A DNA stretch of 39,074 nucleotides, from contig JAFSYM010000059.1 of assembly GCA_017450005.1 (NCBI GenBank), forward strand, positions 1-39,074. The letters are read 5' to 3'. Numbering within the stretch: position 1 is the first letter of the stretch; every line of letters begins with the position of its first letter. The DNA comes from Clostridia bacterium. Lineage in GTDB: Bacteria; Bacillota; Clostridia; Oscillospirales; Acutalibacteraceae. This document shows positions 15,131 to 22,996 of this stretch, piece after piece. Below the pieces are notes generated by a model. It was not told the DNA's origin. It made no database searches and saw only the letters and a list, made by a program, of their open reading frames with translations. The position numbers were made by a program, and so were the translations under genes.

Positions 15131-16314
15131 CACGAATCACTTCCCTGTCCCGAAAATGAAAACAAATCATTCGACATTCTCGCCGTCATCGTCACCATAA
15201 CCACGTCCGGCTTATTCTCTCTGACCCAATCTGCCGCGCTGCCTTCAAACTCGCGTATGTCAATCAGATCCACCTGGCCGCATACAAGCGCCAGGTACGG
15301 AGCAATCACATTGGAGAAAGAATCTTTGATCAGCAGCACTCTTTTTCCGTCCGGATTCTGCAGATTGCGGATTGAAACGTATGCATGATCGCCGTGCAGA
15401 ATCAGCCCGTACGGATTGATGTCGTATACGTCCTCGTTCTTTGGATATGCTTTAAAAAATAGCATTACATCCTCGAAGCTGCCCGTCTTGTCCGGATCGT
15501 CTGTGGAGCAAACGGTAAACTGCATATCTGTTTGCGGGATCGGCACAGACATATCTTCGCACGCGCAGTAGAGTCTTCCGCAGCGTTTGCCCTCCGAACC
15601 GAGGAACATGTTAAAAAAAACCAGCGGCTTAAAATGCATGGAGTCCAGCTTTCTCACCGGTATATGCAGAGCCTCGGCTGTTTTCTTTGCTGCCCAAATC
15701 CCGGCTTCGGGCGTCCAGTGGTGATCTGTTTTAAAGAAAAACTGCTCATGCAGACTCTGTTTCTCGTGCATCGCGCTGTGCAAATCCAGCACGGAATAGC
15801 CGGCTGCTTCAAACGTCCGCATGCGATACGCGTCAATCTGCTCGGCATAATCCACGGCGCCGCGTGCGGAGAGGCCGAGCGCTTTTTCCCGCGTGCAGAT
15901 TTTTTGCGGAATGCAGACGAACCAGCTTTCCGCACCTGCCGCATCCGCGGCAGACTTCAGATTCCGGATCGCCGAGAGCTGGCCGTCGTCGAACGGCCGT
16001 TTCCTGCCGAGAATAAATGTAACGCTGCCGTTGCGCATTTTGTAAACCTGATTCTGCGGCTCCACGTCAGCCACCGTATCCGCACCGGTCAGACGCATCA
16101 CGCCGCCGAACAGGTCGATCCAGTTGCCGTGAAAAAGCATTTGCTTCTGCAAATTGGAATCCGTATCACACACAAACGTTTTCAGAGTAGACAAACGGCT
16201 GCCTTCCCATGTCAAATACTCCGGCAGCGCTTTTACAACAACCCGTACGGACGTGCCGATGCCGAGCGTGACAATCAGCGCGAGAAAAACAACCGCACAT
16301 ACCTTTTTTATCAT
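15130..16314 (-). CDS. DHHW/AlgJ-like SGNH-fold protein, paralogue 2
   Basis: 394-residue protein anchored by an N-terminal signal/transmembrane helix (4-28), with an extracellular SGNH-hydrolase-like domain of the AlgJ/AlgX/DHHW type. These partner with MBOAT proteins in O-acetylation of exported polysaccharides. Key motifs: FKTDHHWTP (194-202; D197, H198, H199) and LLIKDSFSN (327-335) with the presumed nucleophile S332. It is closely similar over the whole length to the neighbouring paralogue at 16460-17644, down to shared DNA at both ends, so the pair arose by tandem duplication. This copy keeps Asp331 before the catalytic Ser, which the other copy has lost. Confidence 0.82.
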   Translation of the reverse strand: MIKKVCAVVFLALIVTLGIGTSVRVVVKALPEYLTWEGSRLSTLKTFVCDTDSNLQKQMLFHGNWIDLFGGVMRLTGADTVADVEPQNQVYKMRNGSVTFILGRKRPFDDGQLSAIRNLKSAADAAGAESWFVCIPQKICTREKALGLSARGAVDYAEQIDAYRMRTFEAAGYSVLDLHSAMHEKQSLHEQFFFKTDHHWTPEAGIWAAKKTAEALHIPVRKLDSMHFKPLVFFNMFLGSEGKRCGRLYCACEDMSVPIPQTDMQFTVCSTDDPDKTGSFEDVMLFFKAYPKNEDVYDINPYGLILHGDHAYVSIRNLQNPDGKRVLLIKDSFSNVIAPYLALVCGQVDLIDIREFEGSAADWVRENKPDVVMVTMTARMSNDLFSFSGQGSDS

Positions 16315-16325
16315 TCTCTCACCTG

Positions 16326-16442
16326 TCAGAAGTCGAAATAGAGAAACGGGTCGTAAGAACCCTTGACAACATAAGAAATATCGACCGGGAACAGCACAAG
16401 CAATCCGACCGTATATACAGCGTCGGTTGCCTTACACAACCG
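16326..16442 (-). pseudogene. Relic of an MBOAT gene 3' end
   Basis: Read on the minus strand, this segment translates as ...DAVYTVGLLVLFPVDISYV, then VKGSYDPFLYFDF and a stop. This matches the last ~35 residues of the intact MBOAT protein encoded at 17653-19074 (NAVYTVGLLSLFLVGISYI, then VKGSYNPFIYFNF). It has no start and no body. It lies between the two DHHW paralogues, exactly where an MBOAT gene would sit if an MBOAT-DHHW pair had been duplicated. The rest of the second MBOAT copy has been deleted. Confidence 0.9.
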
Positions 16443-16459
16443 GGTGCGATCCGCATGCA

Positions 16460-17644
16460 TCACGAATCGCTTCCCTGTCCCGAAAATGAAAACAAATCAT
16501 TCGTCATTCTCGCCGTCATCGTCACCATAACCGCGTCCGGCTTATTCTGTCTGACCCACTCGGCCACACTGCCTTCAAAGTACCGTGTGTCAATCATCTC
16601 CACCTGTCCGCACACCAGCGCCAGATACGGTGCGACCACATTGGAAAAAGAGTATTTGATCAGCAGCACTCTTTTTCCGTCCGGATTCTGGTGGTTGCGA
16701 ATCGAAACATAGGAATGATTGCCGTTTAAGATCTTTGCGTATAGATTGAAATCAATTCCATTTGACCGGTTTTCGTTTTCAGGCAGACGCATAACATCTT
16801 CAAATCTGCCTGTTTTGGAAGGTTCACCGTCTATATCGAGCGTGATTTGCGCATCTGTCTGCGGAACGGGTATCGTCATTTTCTCGGTCTTACAGTAGAA
16901 TCTGCCGCAGCGTTCGCCTTGCGAGCCGAACATCCTTTCGGAATAGACCTGATCCGAAAAATGCGATGCGTCCAACGGCTCCGTCGGCAAAGACAGCACA
17001 CGCGCAATCTGTCCCGCAGCCCATCTTCCGGCATCCGGCGTCCAGTGGTGATCCGTTCTGAAATACAGCGCTTCATGCAGTCCGGGCGTCTTATGCATGA
17101 TCTGCACCAGATCCAGCACGGAAAAGCCGTATCCGTCGAATATCTTCTTGCGGTAAGCATCCACCTGTTCTGCATAATCGATTACGCCACGTAATAAATA
17201 ACCGAGCGAATCCTCCCGCGTACAGGATTTTTGCGGAATGCATACGAACCAGCTTTCCGCCCCTGCCGTGTCCGCAGCCGCCTTGAGATCCCGGATTGAA
17301 GCAAGCTGATTCTCGTCCAGCGGAGGATACGCATTCACAATAAACGTTACGCCTTCGTTGCGCATTTTGAATACCTTGTACTCGGGTTCCGCATCTGCAA
17401 CCATGTCTGCACCGGTCAGGCGCATTACGCCGCCGAACAGGTCGATCCAACTATGGTGGAACAGCATTTCCCGCTGGAGATTCCGGTCTGTATCAAACAC
17501 GATCATTGTGGCGATTGACAACTTGCTTTCGTCTTTCAAAAAATACTCCGGCAACACTTTTACAACAACCCGTACGGACGTGCCGATGCCGAGCACGGCA
17601 ATCAGCGCGAGAAAAACAATCGCACATACCTTTTTCATCTGCAT
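16460..17644 (-). CDS. DHHW/AlgJ-like SGNH-fold protein, paralogue 1
   Basis: 394-residue paralogue of the protein encoded at 15130-16314, with the same N-terminal helix and the same DHHW motif (FRTDHHWTPDAG). It starts 8 bp after the MBOAT stop, so MBOAT and this protein form the primary acyl-transfer pair: the MBOAT protein moves an acyl group across the membrane and the SGNH-like partner finishes transfer to an extracellular polymer. The motif around the presumed nucleophile is LLIKYSFSN, with Tyr where the paralogue and the family normally have Asp. The Ser itself is kept, so activity may be altered rather than absent. Its 3' end shares sequence with the start-codon region of the uracil-DNA glycosylase gene (GTGATG), part of the duplication footprint. 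Confidence 0.82.
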   Translation of the reverse strand: MQMKKVCAIVFLALIAVLGIGTSVRVVVKVLPEYFLKDESKLSIATMIVFDTDRNLQREMLFHHSWIDLFGGVMRLTGADMVADAEPEYKVFKMRNEGVTFIVNAYPPLDENQLASIRDLKAAADTAGAESWFVCIPQKSCTREDSLGYLLRGVIDYAEQVDAYRKKIFDGYGFSVLDLVQIMHKTPGLHEALYFRTDHHWTPDAGRWAAGQIARVLSLPTEPLDASHFSDQVYSERMFGSQGERCGRFYCKTEKMTIPVPQTDAQITLDIDGEPSKTGRFEDVMRLPENENRSNGIDFNLYAKILNGNHSYVSIRNHQNPDGKRVLLIKYSFSNVVAPYLALVCGQVEMIDTRYFEGSVAEWVRQNKPDAVMVTMTARMTNDLFSFSGQGSDS

Positions 17645-17652
17645 ACCGTCCT

Positions 17653-19074
17653 TCAGAAGTTGAAATAGATAAACGGGTTATATGACCCCTTGACAATATA
17701 AGAGATACCGACCAGGAACAGCGAGAGCAATCCGACCGTATATACGGCATTGCAGACCGTACGCGGCGCTTTCGGCAGGGCGTCGATTTTTTTACGCAGC
17801 CAGGGCGCGAGCGGCACAGCCAGCACAGCCGCCGCGATCAGGAACACAACATAGTTGTCGAAATAGTACCAGAACGAATCATCCAGCACGGACGTTCCCA
17901 TGCCGAGCATATTGCGCAAATACGCCCATGCCGCCGTGATGCTGTCCGCGCGGAACACGAGCCAGCCCAGACACACAAACGCCATCGTGTAGATGTATTT
18001 GACCGGCAGCCACCCTTTGCCCTGCAGCTTCTTGTCCGCGCCGGTCAGTTTTTCGACCGTCAGCAGCACAAAGTACATCAGCCCCCACACAAGGAACGTC
18101 CAGTTTGCACCGTGCCATATGCCCGTCAGCAGCCACACGACAAACAGATTGAACACCAGACGCGGTTTTTTTACGCGGCTGCCGCCGAGCGGGATATACA
18201 CGTAGTCGCGGAACCATGTGCCCAGCGAAATGTGCCAGCGGCGCCAGAATTCCGTGATCGAGGTGGAAATATAGGGATAGTCAAAGTTTTCCAGAAAGTG
18301 GAACCCGAACATCCGCCCGAGGCCGATGCCCATATCGGAGTAACCGGAGAAATCATAATAGATTTGCAGCGTATAGGCGATCAGTCCCAGCCATGAGGCC
18401 GCGGCGCAGACCGGCTCTTTGCTGTCAAACACGCCGTCGGCTACCAGCGCCATTGTATTCGCCAGCAGCACTTTTTTGAGGAAACCGACCAGGAAACGGT
18501 GCACGCCGTCGGTAAAATCGTCCCACGTCTCTTTGCGGTTCATGATCTCGTCCGCAACGGTCTGATAGCGCACGATCGGCCCCGCAATCAACTGCGGGAA
18601 CAGGGAGATGTACAGGCCGACGTACAGCGGATTTTTCTGCACCTGTCCGTCGCCGCGGTAAACGTCCAGCACATAGGACATGGCCTGGAACGTAAAGAAC
18701 GAAATGCCGATCGGCAGCGTGATCGTCGGCACAGGCAGAGACAGACCGAACAGCGTATTGATATTCCCCAGCGTGAACATCAGATACTTGAACACGAACA
18801 GCAGGCCGAGATTACCCGCAACGTCCAGAGCAATCCAGAGTTTCGCCGTTTTCTTTTCCCGCCGGCGATCCACCAGCAGTCCCATCAGCCAGTTAAACAG
18901 GATCGATCCGATCATCACGAAGACAAACTTCGGCTCGCCCCACGCGTAAAACACGAGCGAGGCAAACAGAAGAAAGACGTTTTGCGCCGGCCGCCACTTG
19001 CGCAGCAGCACATAGTAGCCGAACAGGACAATCGGCAGAAAAGCAATCAGAAAAATCAGCGTAGAAAACAGCAT
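17653..19074 (-). CDS. MBOAT family O-acyltransferase (AlgI/DltB-like)
   Basis: 473-residue polytopic membrane protein (about 11 helices). MBOAT hallmarks: LPIGISFFTFQAMSYVLDVYRG (120-141), YYDFSGYSDMGIGLGRMFGF (239-258), ITEFWRRWHISLGTWFRDYVYIPLGGSR (273-300, H281) and LLTGIWHGANWTF (315-327), with the catalytic H321. Members such as AlgI acetylate exported polysaccharides, and DltB passes D-alanine to teichoic acids. No dltA or dltC is adjacent, so acetylation (or another acyl group) of a wall or capsular polymer is more likely. It lies between an HxxxDG acyltransferase gene (26 bp upstream) and its DHHW partner (8 bp downstream). Confidence 0.93.
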   Translation of the reverse strand: MLFSTLIFLIAFLPIVLFGYYVLLRKWRPAQNVFLLFASLVFYAWGEPKFVFVMIGSILFNWLMGLLVDRRREKKTAKLWIALDVAGNLGLLFVFKYLMFTLGNINTLFGLSLPVPTITLPIGISFFTFQAMSYVLDVYRGDGQVQKNPLYVGLYISLFPQLIAGPIVRYQTVADEIMNRKETWDDFTDGVHRFLVGFLKKVLLANTMALVADGVFDSKEPVCAAASWLGLIAYTLQIYYDFSGYSDMGIGLGRMFGFHFLENFDYPYISTSITEFWRRWHISLGTWFRDYVYIPLGGSRVKKPRLVFNLFVVWLLTGIWHGANWTFLVWGLMYFVLLTVEKLTGADKKLQGKGWLPVKYIYTMAFVCLGWLVFRADSITAAWAYLRNMLGMGTSVLDDSFWYYFDNYVVFLIAAAVLAVPLAPWLRKKIDALPKAPRTVCNAVYTVGLLSLFLVGISYIVKGSYNPFIYFNF

Positions 19075-19100
19075 ATCCGTTCCCCTTCAGAAATAGTATG

Positions 19101-20372
19101 TTACAGAATCGCACCCGTTTCGTTGTCCCGCAGTGTTGCGTGCACACCGCGCTCGCGCAGAAGGCGCTGCACGTTATGCTCGATCTCCCGCGATTGCAGG
19201 CGCGAGGAGAACATGAATCCCAGTGTCCCGTTGTAGCAGTACGCCGTGGTGAGAATGTGGTTTTTCGGCACCTGACCGAGCACGGCGTGGAACGTCTTGA
19301 TATGCACGGCAAGCTCGTCCGGCACCTTGAAGATACCGAGGTTGGAAAGCGTGGACGTGAACTGCGCCTCGCCGCAGAATGCCGCACCGATACGCAGCAC
19401 CGTTCCCTTGGCAACACGCGGGAGCGCACGGAAAAACGCCATCTCCTGCTGGGCGACGTTGGTATTGATCATACGCTGCAGCAGATCCTTGTCCGTGCCT
19501 GCCTTGAATTCCTTCTTGACGTTTTCCAAAACGTCTTCAAACGTCAGGTTCGTACCCTGCGGCACAGAGGCATAGAAGTACAGCGCAAAGTTGCGCAGCG
19601 TCTGCGAGTCGAACAGCGGGCGCAGGTTGATCGGCACGCTCATGATGATCGGTTTTTTGGACGTTCTGCCCTTCTCCGTCTGATAAAACGCGTACAGATA
19701 CGCTGCTACGCCGAACTCCGTCAGCGTCGCGCCGAGCGCTTTGGCCACGGGCTTGATCTCGCTCAGCGGCATCGACAGCTCGGTCTGGTGCCACGGCGCG
19801 AACGGGCCGTCGGGGTTAAATTGGAACGCCATCCTGCCGGAACGCGAAACGGTTTCCTTGGCGCTGGTGAAAACTCTGCGGAAGCTGTCCTCGGTTTCAG
19901 CCGTCGTCGGCGCATCTTCCGGCGAGAGAATGCCGCATGTGTTGGGGATGTCCTCGCCGAGTTCGCGGAAATACTCCGCAATGATCGACTTGAGCAGCGT
20001 GATCGCGCCGTTGCCGTCCGTCACGGAATGGAAACATTCCACCGCCAGACGGCAGCCGCGGTAGGTGATGCGAATCAGGTTCTCGTTATTTTTCAGGTCG
20101 TACGGCATGTTGAGGAACTTCGGGCGCGGCATGATAAAGGGCGTCACATCGTGTACATGTTCGAGCTTGTAGCCGAACTTTTCGCGGTGCAGACGCACAA
20201 ACAGCGTCGGGAAGCGTTCGCACAGACGCTGGACGACAGTCTTCAGTTGAGCCGGATCTATTTCGCGGTCGAGATCAGCCTCCATGGTAAAAGAGTGCTG
20301 AATCTTGTCCGTTGCAAAATACGGATACACGATCGCGGAACAGTCCATTTGATACAGATTTGCGTTTGACAT
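19101..20372 (-). CDS. Condensation-domain-like acyltransferase (HxxxDG)
   Basis: 423-residue soluble protein of the chloramphenicol-acetyltransferase/condensation-domain superfamily, close to the alcohol acetyltransferase and wax-ester/phthiocerol acyltransferase branch. The catalytic motif HSVTDG is at 115-120 (H115, D119, G120) in ECFHSVTDGNGAITLLK. The second half has SVPINLRPLF (about 253), a family-typical bridge, and FTSTLSNLGIF near 340. It would transfer an acyl group from CoA or a carrier to a hydroxyl or amine. First gene of the operon, with AAAGGAG upstream of ATG 20372 and a good promoter. Being co-transcribed with an MBOAT-DHHW pair, it may prepare the acyl-bearing molecule; this is inference. 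Confidence 0.75.
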   Translation of the reverse strand: MSNANLYQMDCSAIVYPYFATDKIQHSFTMEADLDREIDPAQLKTVVQRLCERFPTLFVRLHREKFGYKLEHVHDVTPFIMPRPKFLNMPYDLKNNENLIRITYRGCRLAVECFHSVTDGNGAITLLKSIIAEYFRELGEDIPNTCGILSPEDAPTTAETEDSFRRVFTSAKETVSRSGRMAFQFNPDGPFAPWHQTELSMPLSEIKPVAKALGATLTEFGVAAYLYAFYQTEKGRTSKKPIIMSVPINLRPLFDSQTLRNFALYFYASVPQGTNLTFEDVLENVKKEFKAGTDKDLLQRMINTNVAQQEMAFFRALPRVAKGTVLRIGAAFCGEAQFTSTLSNLGIFKVPDELAVHIKTFHAVLGQVPKNHILTTAYCYNGTLGFMFSSRLQSREIEHNVQRLLRERGVHATLRDNETGAIL

Positions 20373-20439
20373 GACAGATCTCCTTTGATTATCCGGGGTG
20401 TTCGATTGCTGATGCAGTTTTTATAATTCTGCATTTTAC

Positions 20440-20468
20440 ACTATACCACGCCAAGCACGCAAAATCAA
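20440..20468 (-). promoter_or_regulatory. Sigma-A promoter of the acyltransferase operon
   Basis: On the minus strand TTGATT (20468-20463), 17-nt spacer, TATAGT (20445-20440). The start codon is 68 bp further on, behind AAAGGAG. Confidence 0.75.
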
Positions 20469-20532
20469 GCCGATACGACCGAAAAACCGCAATCAGAACG
20501 AGAAAAGTGAAAAGCAGATGGCAGAGAGCAAA

Positions 20533-20602
20533 AAAGGGCGGGGCAAAATGCCCCGCACCCCAATCAAAATGGGTATGGGCAAAGCCCGTCCTTTTTTACA
20601 AT
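20533..20602 (-). repeat. Minimal palindrome-array core acting as a two-way terminator
   Basis: AAAAAAGGGCGGGG ... GTCCTTTTTT. Read on the minus strand it contains GGGCTTTGCCC, CCCAT..ATTGGGG and GGGGCATTTTGCCCC, the same hairpin order as the centre of the longer elements at 1-169 and 30100-30386, but without the outer hairpins or terminal repeats. Each flank has an A/T run, so both strands give a GC hairpin followed by U residues. It lies just downstream of pncB and could end pncB transcription. Confidence 0.75.
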
Positions 20603-20692
20603 CTATTATCTGCAATTATCGCACGGAAAACCGTGAAGAATGCTTTCGCTGTTTCCTGAGGAGGAATGGAGCCGGCTCTCAGCGCGGGTCGT

Positions 20693-21892
20693 TTACGCGT
20701 TCTGTTCGCGCTGCAGTCTGAACTCGACCGACCGCTTGAGGTAGTCGAGATACTGCGGGTCACGGCACATCGCCTTGCCGGGCGTATCGGACAGCTTTGC
20801 CACGGGACGGCCGTTGACGTACTGGAGCTTGATGACAATGTTCAGCGCATCGGCAAACGTATCGTTGGAGCAGAACGTCCCGATTCCGAACGAAACCTTC
20901 GTCTTGTCTTTGAAGTAATCGTAGAGCGCCTGCGCTCTGTCAAAATCGAGACTGTCGCTGAACAGCAGCAGCTTCGTTTTCGGGTCGACGCCGAACTTTT
21001 TGTAGTGCGCGATGATCTTTTCGCCCCACGCGTACGGATCGCCGCTGTCGTGACGAACGCCGGTGTAGTTGTTGACCATGGAACGGTTGAAGTCCAGCAG
21101 GAACAGGTCGGTCGTGACCGTATCCGTCAGCGCCGTACCGTTATCGCCGTCATACTCCTCGTACCAGTCCTGCATGGCGTGATGGTTGGTGAACGCCAGC
21201 GGAATGGAGTCGATGCCCTGATACATCTGCACAAACTCGTGCGCGTACGTGCCGATGGGCGTGATGTTGTAGCGCATGGCAAGCCAGACGTTTGACGTGC
21301 CGACACAGTGTCCCGTTTCCTGCGCGAGACGACGCACCACAACATCCTGCCATTCACGCGACAGACGGCGGCGGCAGCCGAACTCGGCAAAGTTGAAGGT
21401 ATACTTCCCGCTCTTGAAATCGAGGATCTTCTGATCGAGCCGTTCCTCGGCCGAACGGCGCAGCGCGTCGTAGTCGTACGCCATGCGGAAGTAGACCTCG
21501 TTGACGATTTCCAGCAGATAGATTTCAAACTGCATCGCGGAGAACAGCGGCCCCTTGACCACGATGGACAGCTCGCCGCCCTCGAGCAGCTCGATCGTCA
21601 CGTATTCGCGGATCGGACGCCACAGGCGCAAAAACTCGACGTAGTCGTTTTTGATGAAACGGATGGAACGCAGATAGTCCAGCTCCGCATGCGTAAAGCG
21701 CAGGCGGCACAGCGCGTCCACCTGCTCGGAAATCTCCTGCGCCATCTCCGGCGTAAAGACGACGCCGGCGTTGCGGCACTTGAAGTAGTACTCGCCGCTC
21801 AGATCGGTGTGCTTGTGAAAGATCACCTGATCCATGTTGAATTTATACAGGTCCGTGTCCAGAAGCGACAGGATAATCGGTTCAAATCGCAT
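20693..21892 (-). CDS. pncB: Nicotinate phosphoribosyltransferase
   Basis: Makes nicotinate mononucleotide from nicotinate and PRPP, the entry step of the Preiss-Handler NAD salvage route. 399 residues. Signatures: SLLDTDLYKFNMDQVIFHKH near the N-terminus, EFGCRRRLSREWQ (F-G-x-R-R, with the His of the family nearby), GTSNVWLAMRYNITPIGTYAHE, and VRHDSGDPYAWGEK, LLLFSDSLD and FGIGTFCSND for phosphoribosyl binding. The frame is open upstream, but ATG 21892 has AAGGGGAG before it and matches the family start. It follows nadE by 19 bp, so the two form one NAD-supply operon. Confidence 0.95.
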   Translation of the reverse strand: MRFEPIILSLLDTDLYKFNMDQVIFHKHTDLSGEYYFKCRNAGVVFTPEMAQEISEQVDALCRLRFTHAELDYLRSIRFIKNDYVEFLRLWRPIREYVTIELLEGGELSIVVKGPLFSAMQFEIYLLEIVNEVYFRMAYDYDALRRSAEERLDQKILDFKSGKYTFNFAEFGCRRRLSREWQDVVVRRLAQETGHCVGTSNVWLAMRYNITPIGTYAHEFVQMYQGIDSIPLAFTNHHAMQDWYEEYDGDNGTALTDTVTTDLFLLDFNRSMVNNYTGVRHDSGDPYAWGEKIIAHYKKFGVDPKTKLLLFSDSLDFDRAQALYDYFKDKTKVSFGIGTFCSNDTFADALNIVIKLQYVNGRPVAKLSDTPGKAMCRDPQYLDYLKRSVEFRLQREQNA

Positions 21893-21911
21893 TGTTTGTC
21901 TCCCCTTTCGG

Positions 21912-22652
21912 TCACCCTTCAATCTGCGGCAGATGCGGATCAAATATCGGCATCAGGCGCAGCTTAAACAGGTTGGCGCGGTGTTTGCGGTCGATCAGCG
22001 CTTTGGTTTCGGGATCGTCGATCTCTCCCGTGCGGATGTAGCGGTCGAGCACGGCATAGGTAAAGCCGAGGTTGTCCTCGTCCGTTTTGCCGCACAAGCC
22101 GTCGATCGGCACCTTGTCGACCAGCGCGTCCGGCAAGCCGCACGCACGGCCGATCGCCTTGACCTCCTGCACGGTCAGCATCGAGCAGGGGCTGAAGTCG
22201 CCCACGGAATCGCCGTAGCGTGTCGAGTAGCCGACCCAGTCCTCGGAGAGGTTGCACGTATTGACCACACGGCCGTTGTGGCTTTGGGAGACAGCATACA
22301 GCGTCGCCATGCGGATGCGCGGCGGCAGATTCGTCTCGCTCATTTCACTAAGCGGAAACGGGATCGCGCTGCGCACGCCCTGCACCGCGTCGTGAATGTT
22401 GACCACATAGTGACGTATGCCCAGATGATGGACCAGCAGCTTTGCCATATCAATGTCGGCCTGCTCTCCGTTGGGCATCAGCACGCCGATCACGCGCTCC
22501 GCTCCGAGCGCCTCGACGCACAGCGCCGCGACAACGGAACTGTCCTTGCCGCCGGAAATGCCGATCACCGCATTGCAGCCCTTGCCGTTCTCCTCAAAAA
22601 AGTCCCGGATCCACTGCACACACGCGGCCTTGACCGCCTGCACATCAAACAT
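21912..22652 (-). CDS. nadE: NAD synthetase (ammonia-dependent type)
   Basis: Adenylates nicotinate adenine dinucleotide and amidates it to NAD. 246 residues, without the N-terminal glutaminase domain, so it is the ammonia-dependent short form. The PP-loop SGGKDSS (33-39) binds ATP; RIRMATLYAVSQSHNGRVVNTCNLSED and YGDSVGDFSP contain the usual NAD-site residues, and KTDEDNLGFTY follows. ATG 22652 is behind AGGAGGGGG; the longer open frame upstream overlaps the promoter. It is co-transcribed with pncB, which makes nicotinate mononucleotide two steps earlier; nadD is not in the window. Confidence 0.95.
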   Translation of the reverse strand: MFDVQAVKAACVQWIRDFFEENGKGCNAVIGISGGKDSSVVAALCVEALGAERVIGVLMPNGEQADIDMAKLLVHHLGIRHYVVNIHDAVQGVRSAIPFPLSEMSETNLPPRIRMATLYAVSQSHNGRVVNTCNLSEDWVGYSTRYGDSVGDFSPCSMLTVQEVKAIGRACGLPDALVDKVPIDGLCGKTDEDNLGFTYAVLDRYIRTGEIDDPETKALIDRKHRANLFKLRLMPIFDPHLPQIEG

Positions 22653-22984
22653 ATTTATACCCCCTCCTGTATCGGCTTTCAGCCGCATTTCATATTGACC
22701 TGTCATTTAACGTTAATATATATTATAGCATTTATCCGCACAGACTGCAATCATCTGTGTAAATTATTTTTTACAAAAAAGGTTCATCACGGAAAGCCGG
22801 GATCGAAAAAAGCATGGCAAAGGATCTGTCCTTGCGGGCACTGCAAAAACATTCAGCATTTATAGAAACATCCCGGCAGACGACAGTTGCTGCCGGTTGG
22901 TTTCCCTGTGCAGGGTACGGATACATCCGTGCCGAAAAGGACGTTCCCTGCACCGCGCCACGCATAAAAAACGGACGGCAGCCG
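22653..22984. other. Intergenic region between nadE and the EEP gene
   Basis: 332 bp. Near nadE it carries that promoter. The middle (22780-22800) has GGTTCATCACGGA, the same terminal sequence as the repeat at 27287-27478, probably a relic. Small hairpins follow (CCGGCAGACGACAGTTGCTGCCGG, split as CCGGCA/TGCCGG around 22877-22900; GGTACGGATACATCCGTGCC). The last 20 bp are the EEP gene terminator. Confidence 0.55.
22722..22750 (-). promoter_or_regulatory. Promoter of nadE-pncB
   Basis: Minus strand TTGCAG (22750-22745), 17-nt spacer, TATAAT (22727-22722), followed by an AT-rich start region. ATG is 70 bp downstream. Confidence 0.7.
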
Positions 22985-22996
22985 TTAAGCTGCCGC
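22966..22996 (-). terminator. Terminator overlapping the EEP stop codon
   Basis: Minus strand CGGCAGC - cttaacg-type loop - GCTGCCG followed by TCCGTTTTTT. The TAA stop codon of the EEP gene (22985-22987) lies in the loop, so the ribosome would sit on the hairpin at the end of translation. Confidence 0.8.

Larger units (their letters stand above)
20373..20692. other. Intergenic region between acyltransferase operon and pncB
   Basis: 320 bp without a gene. It contains the operon promoter (20440-20468), a core of the palindrome-array element (20533-20602), and CACGG-tttt-CCGTG (about 20622-20635). A GAGGAGGAATGG sequence at 20659-20670 looks like a plus-strand start, but the frame behind it is only the antisense of pncB. 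Confidence 0.6.

Noticed and set aside
19098..20369. A 423-codon plus-strand frame with the same length as the acyltransferase on the minus strand
   Set aside because: The minus strand has the HSVTDG motif, a ribosome binding site and a promoter. The plus frame has none.
15130..20372. Calling the MBOAT operon a dlt (D-alanylation) locus
   Set aside because: No dltA or dltC; the SGNH partner is of DHHW/AlgJ type and an HxxxDG acyltransferase is present instead.
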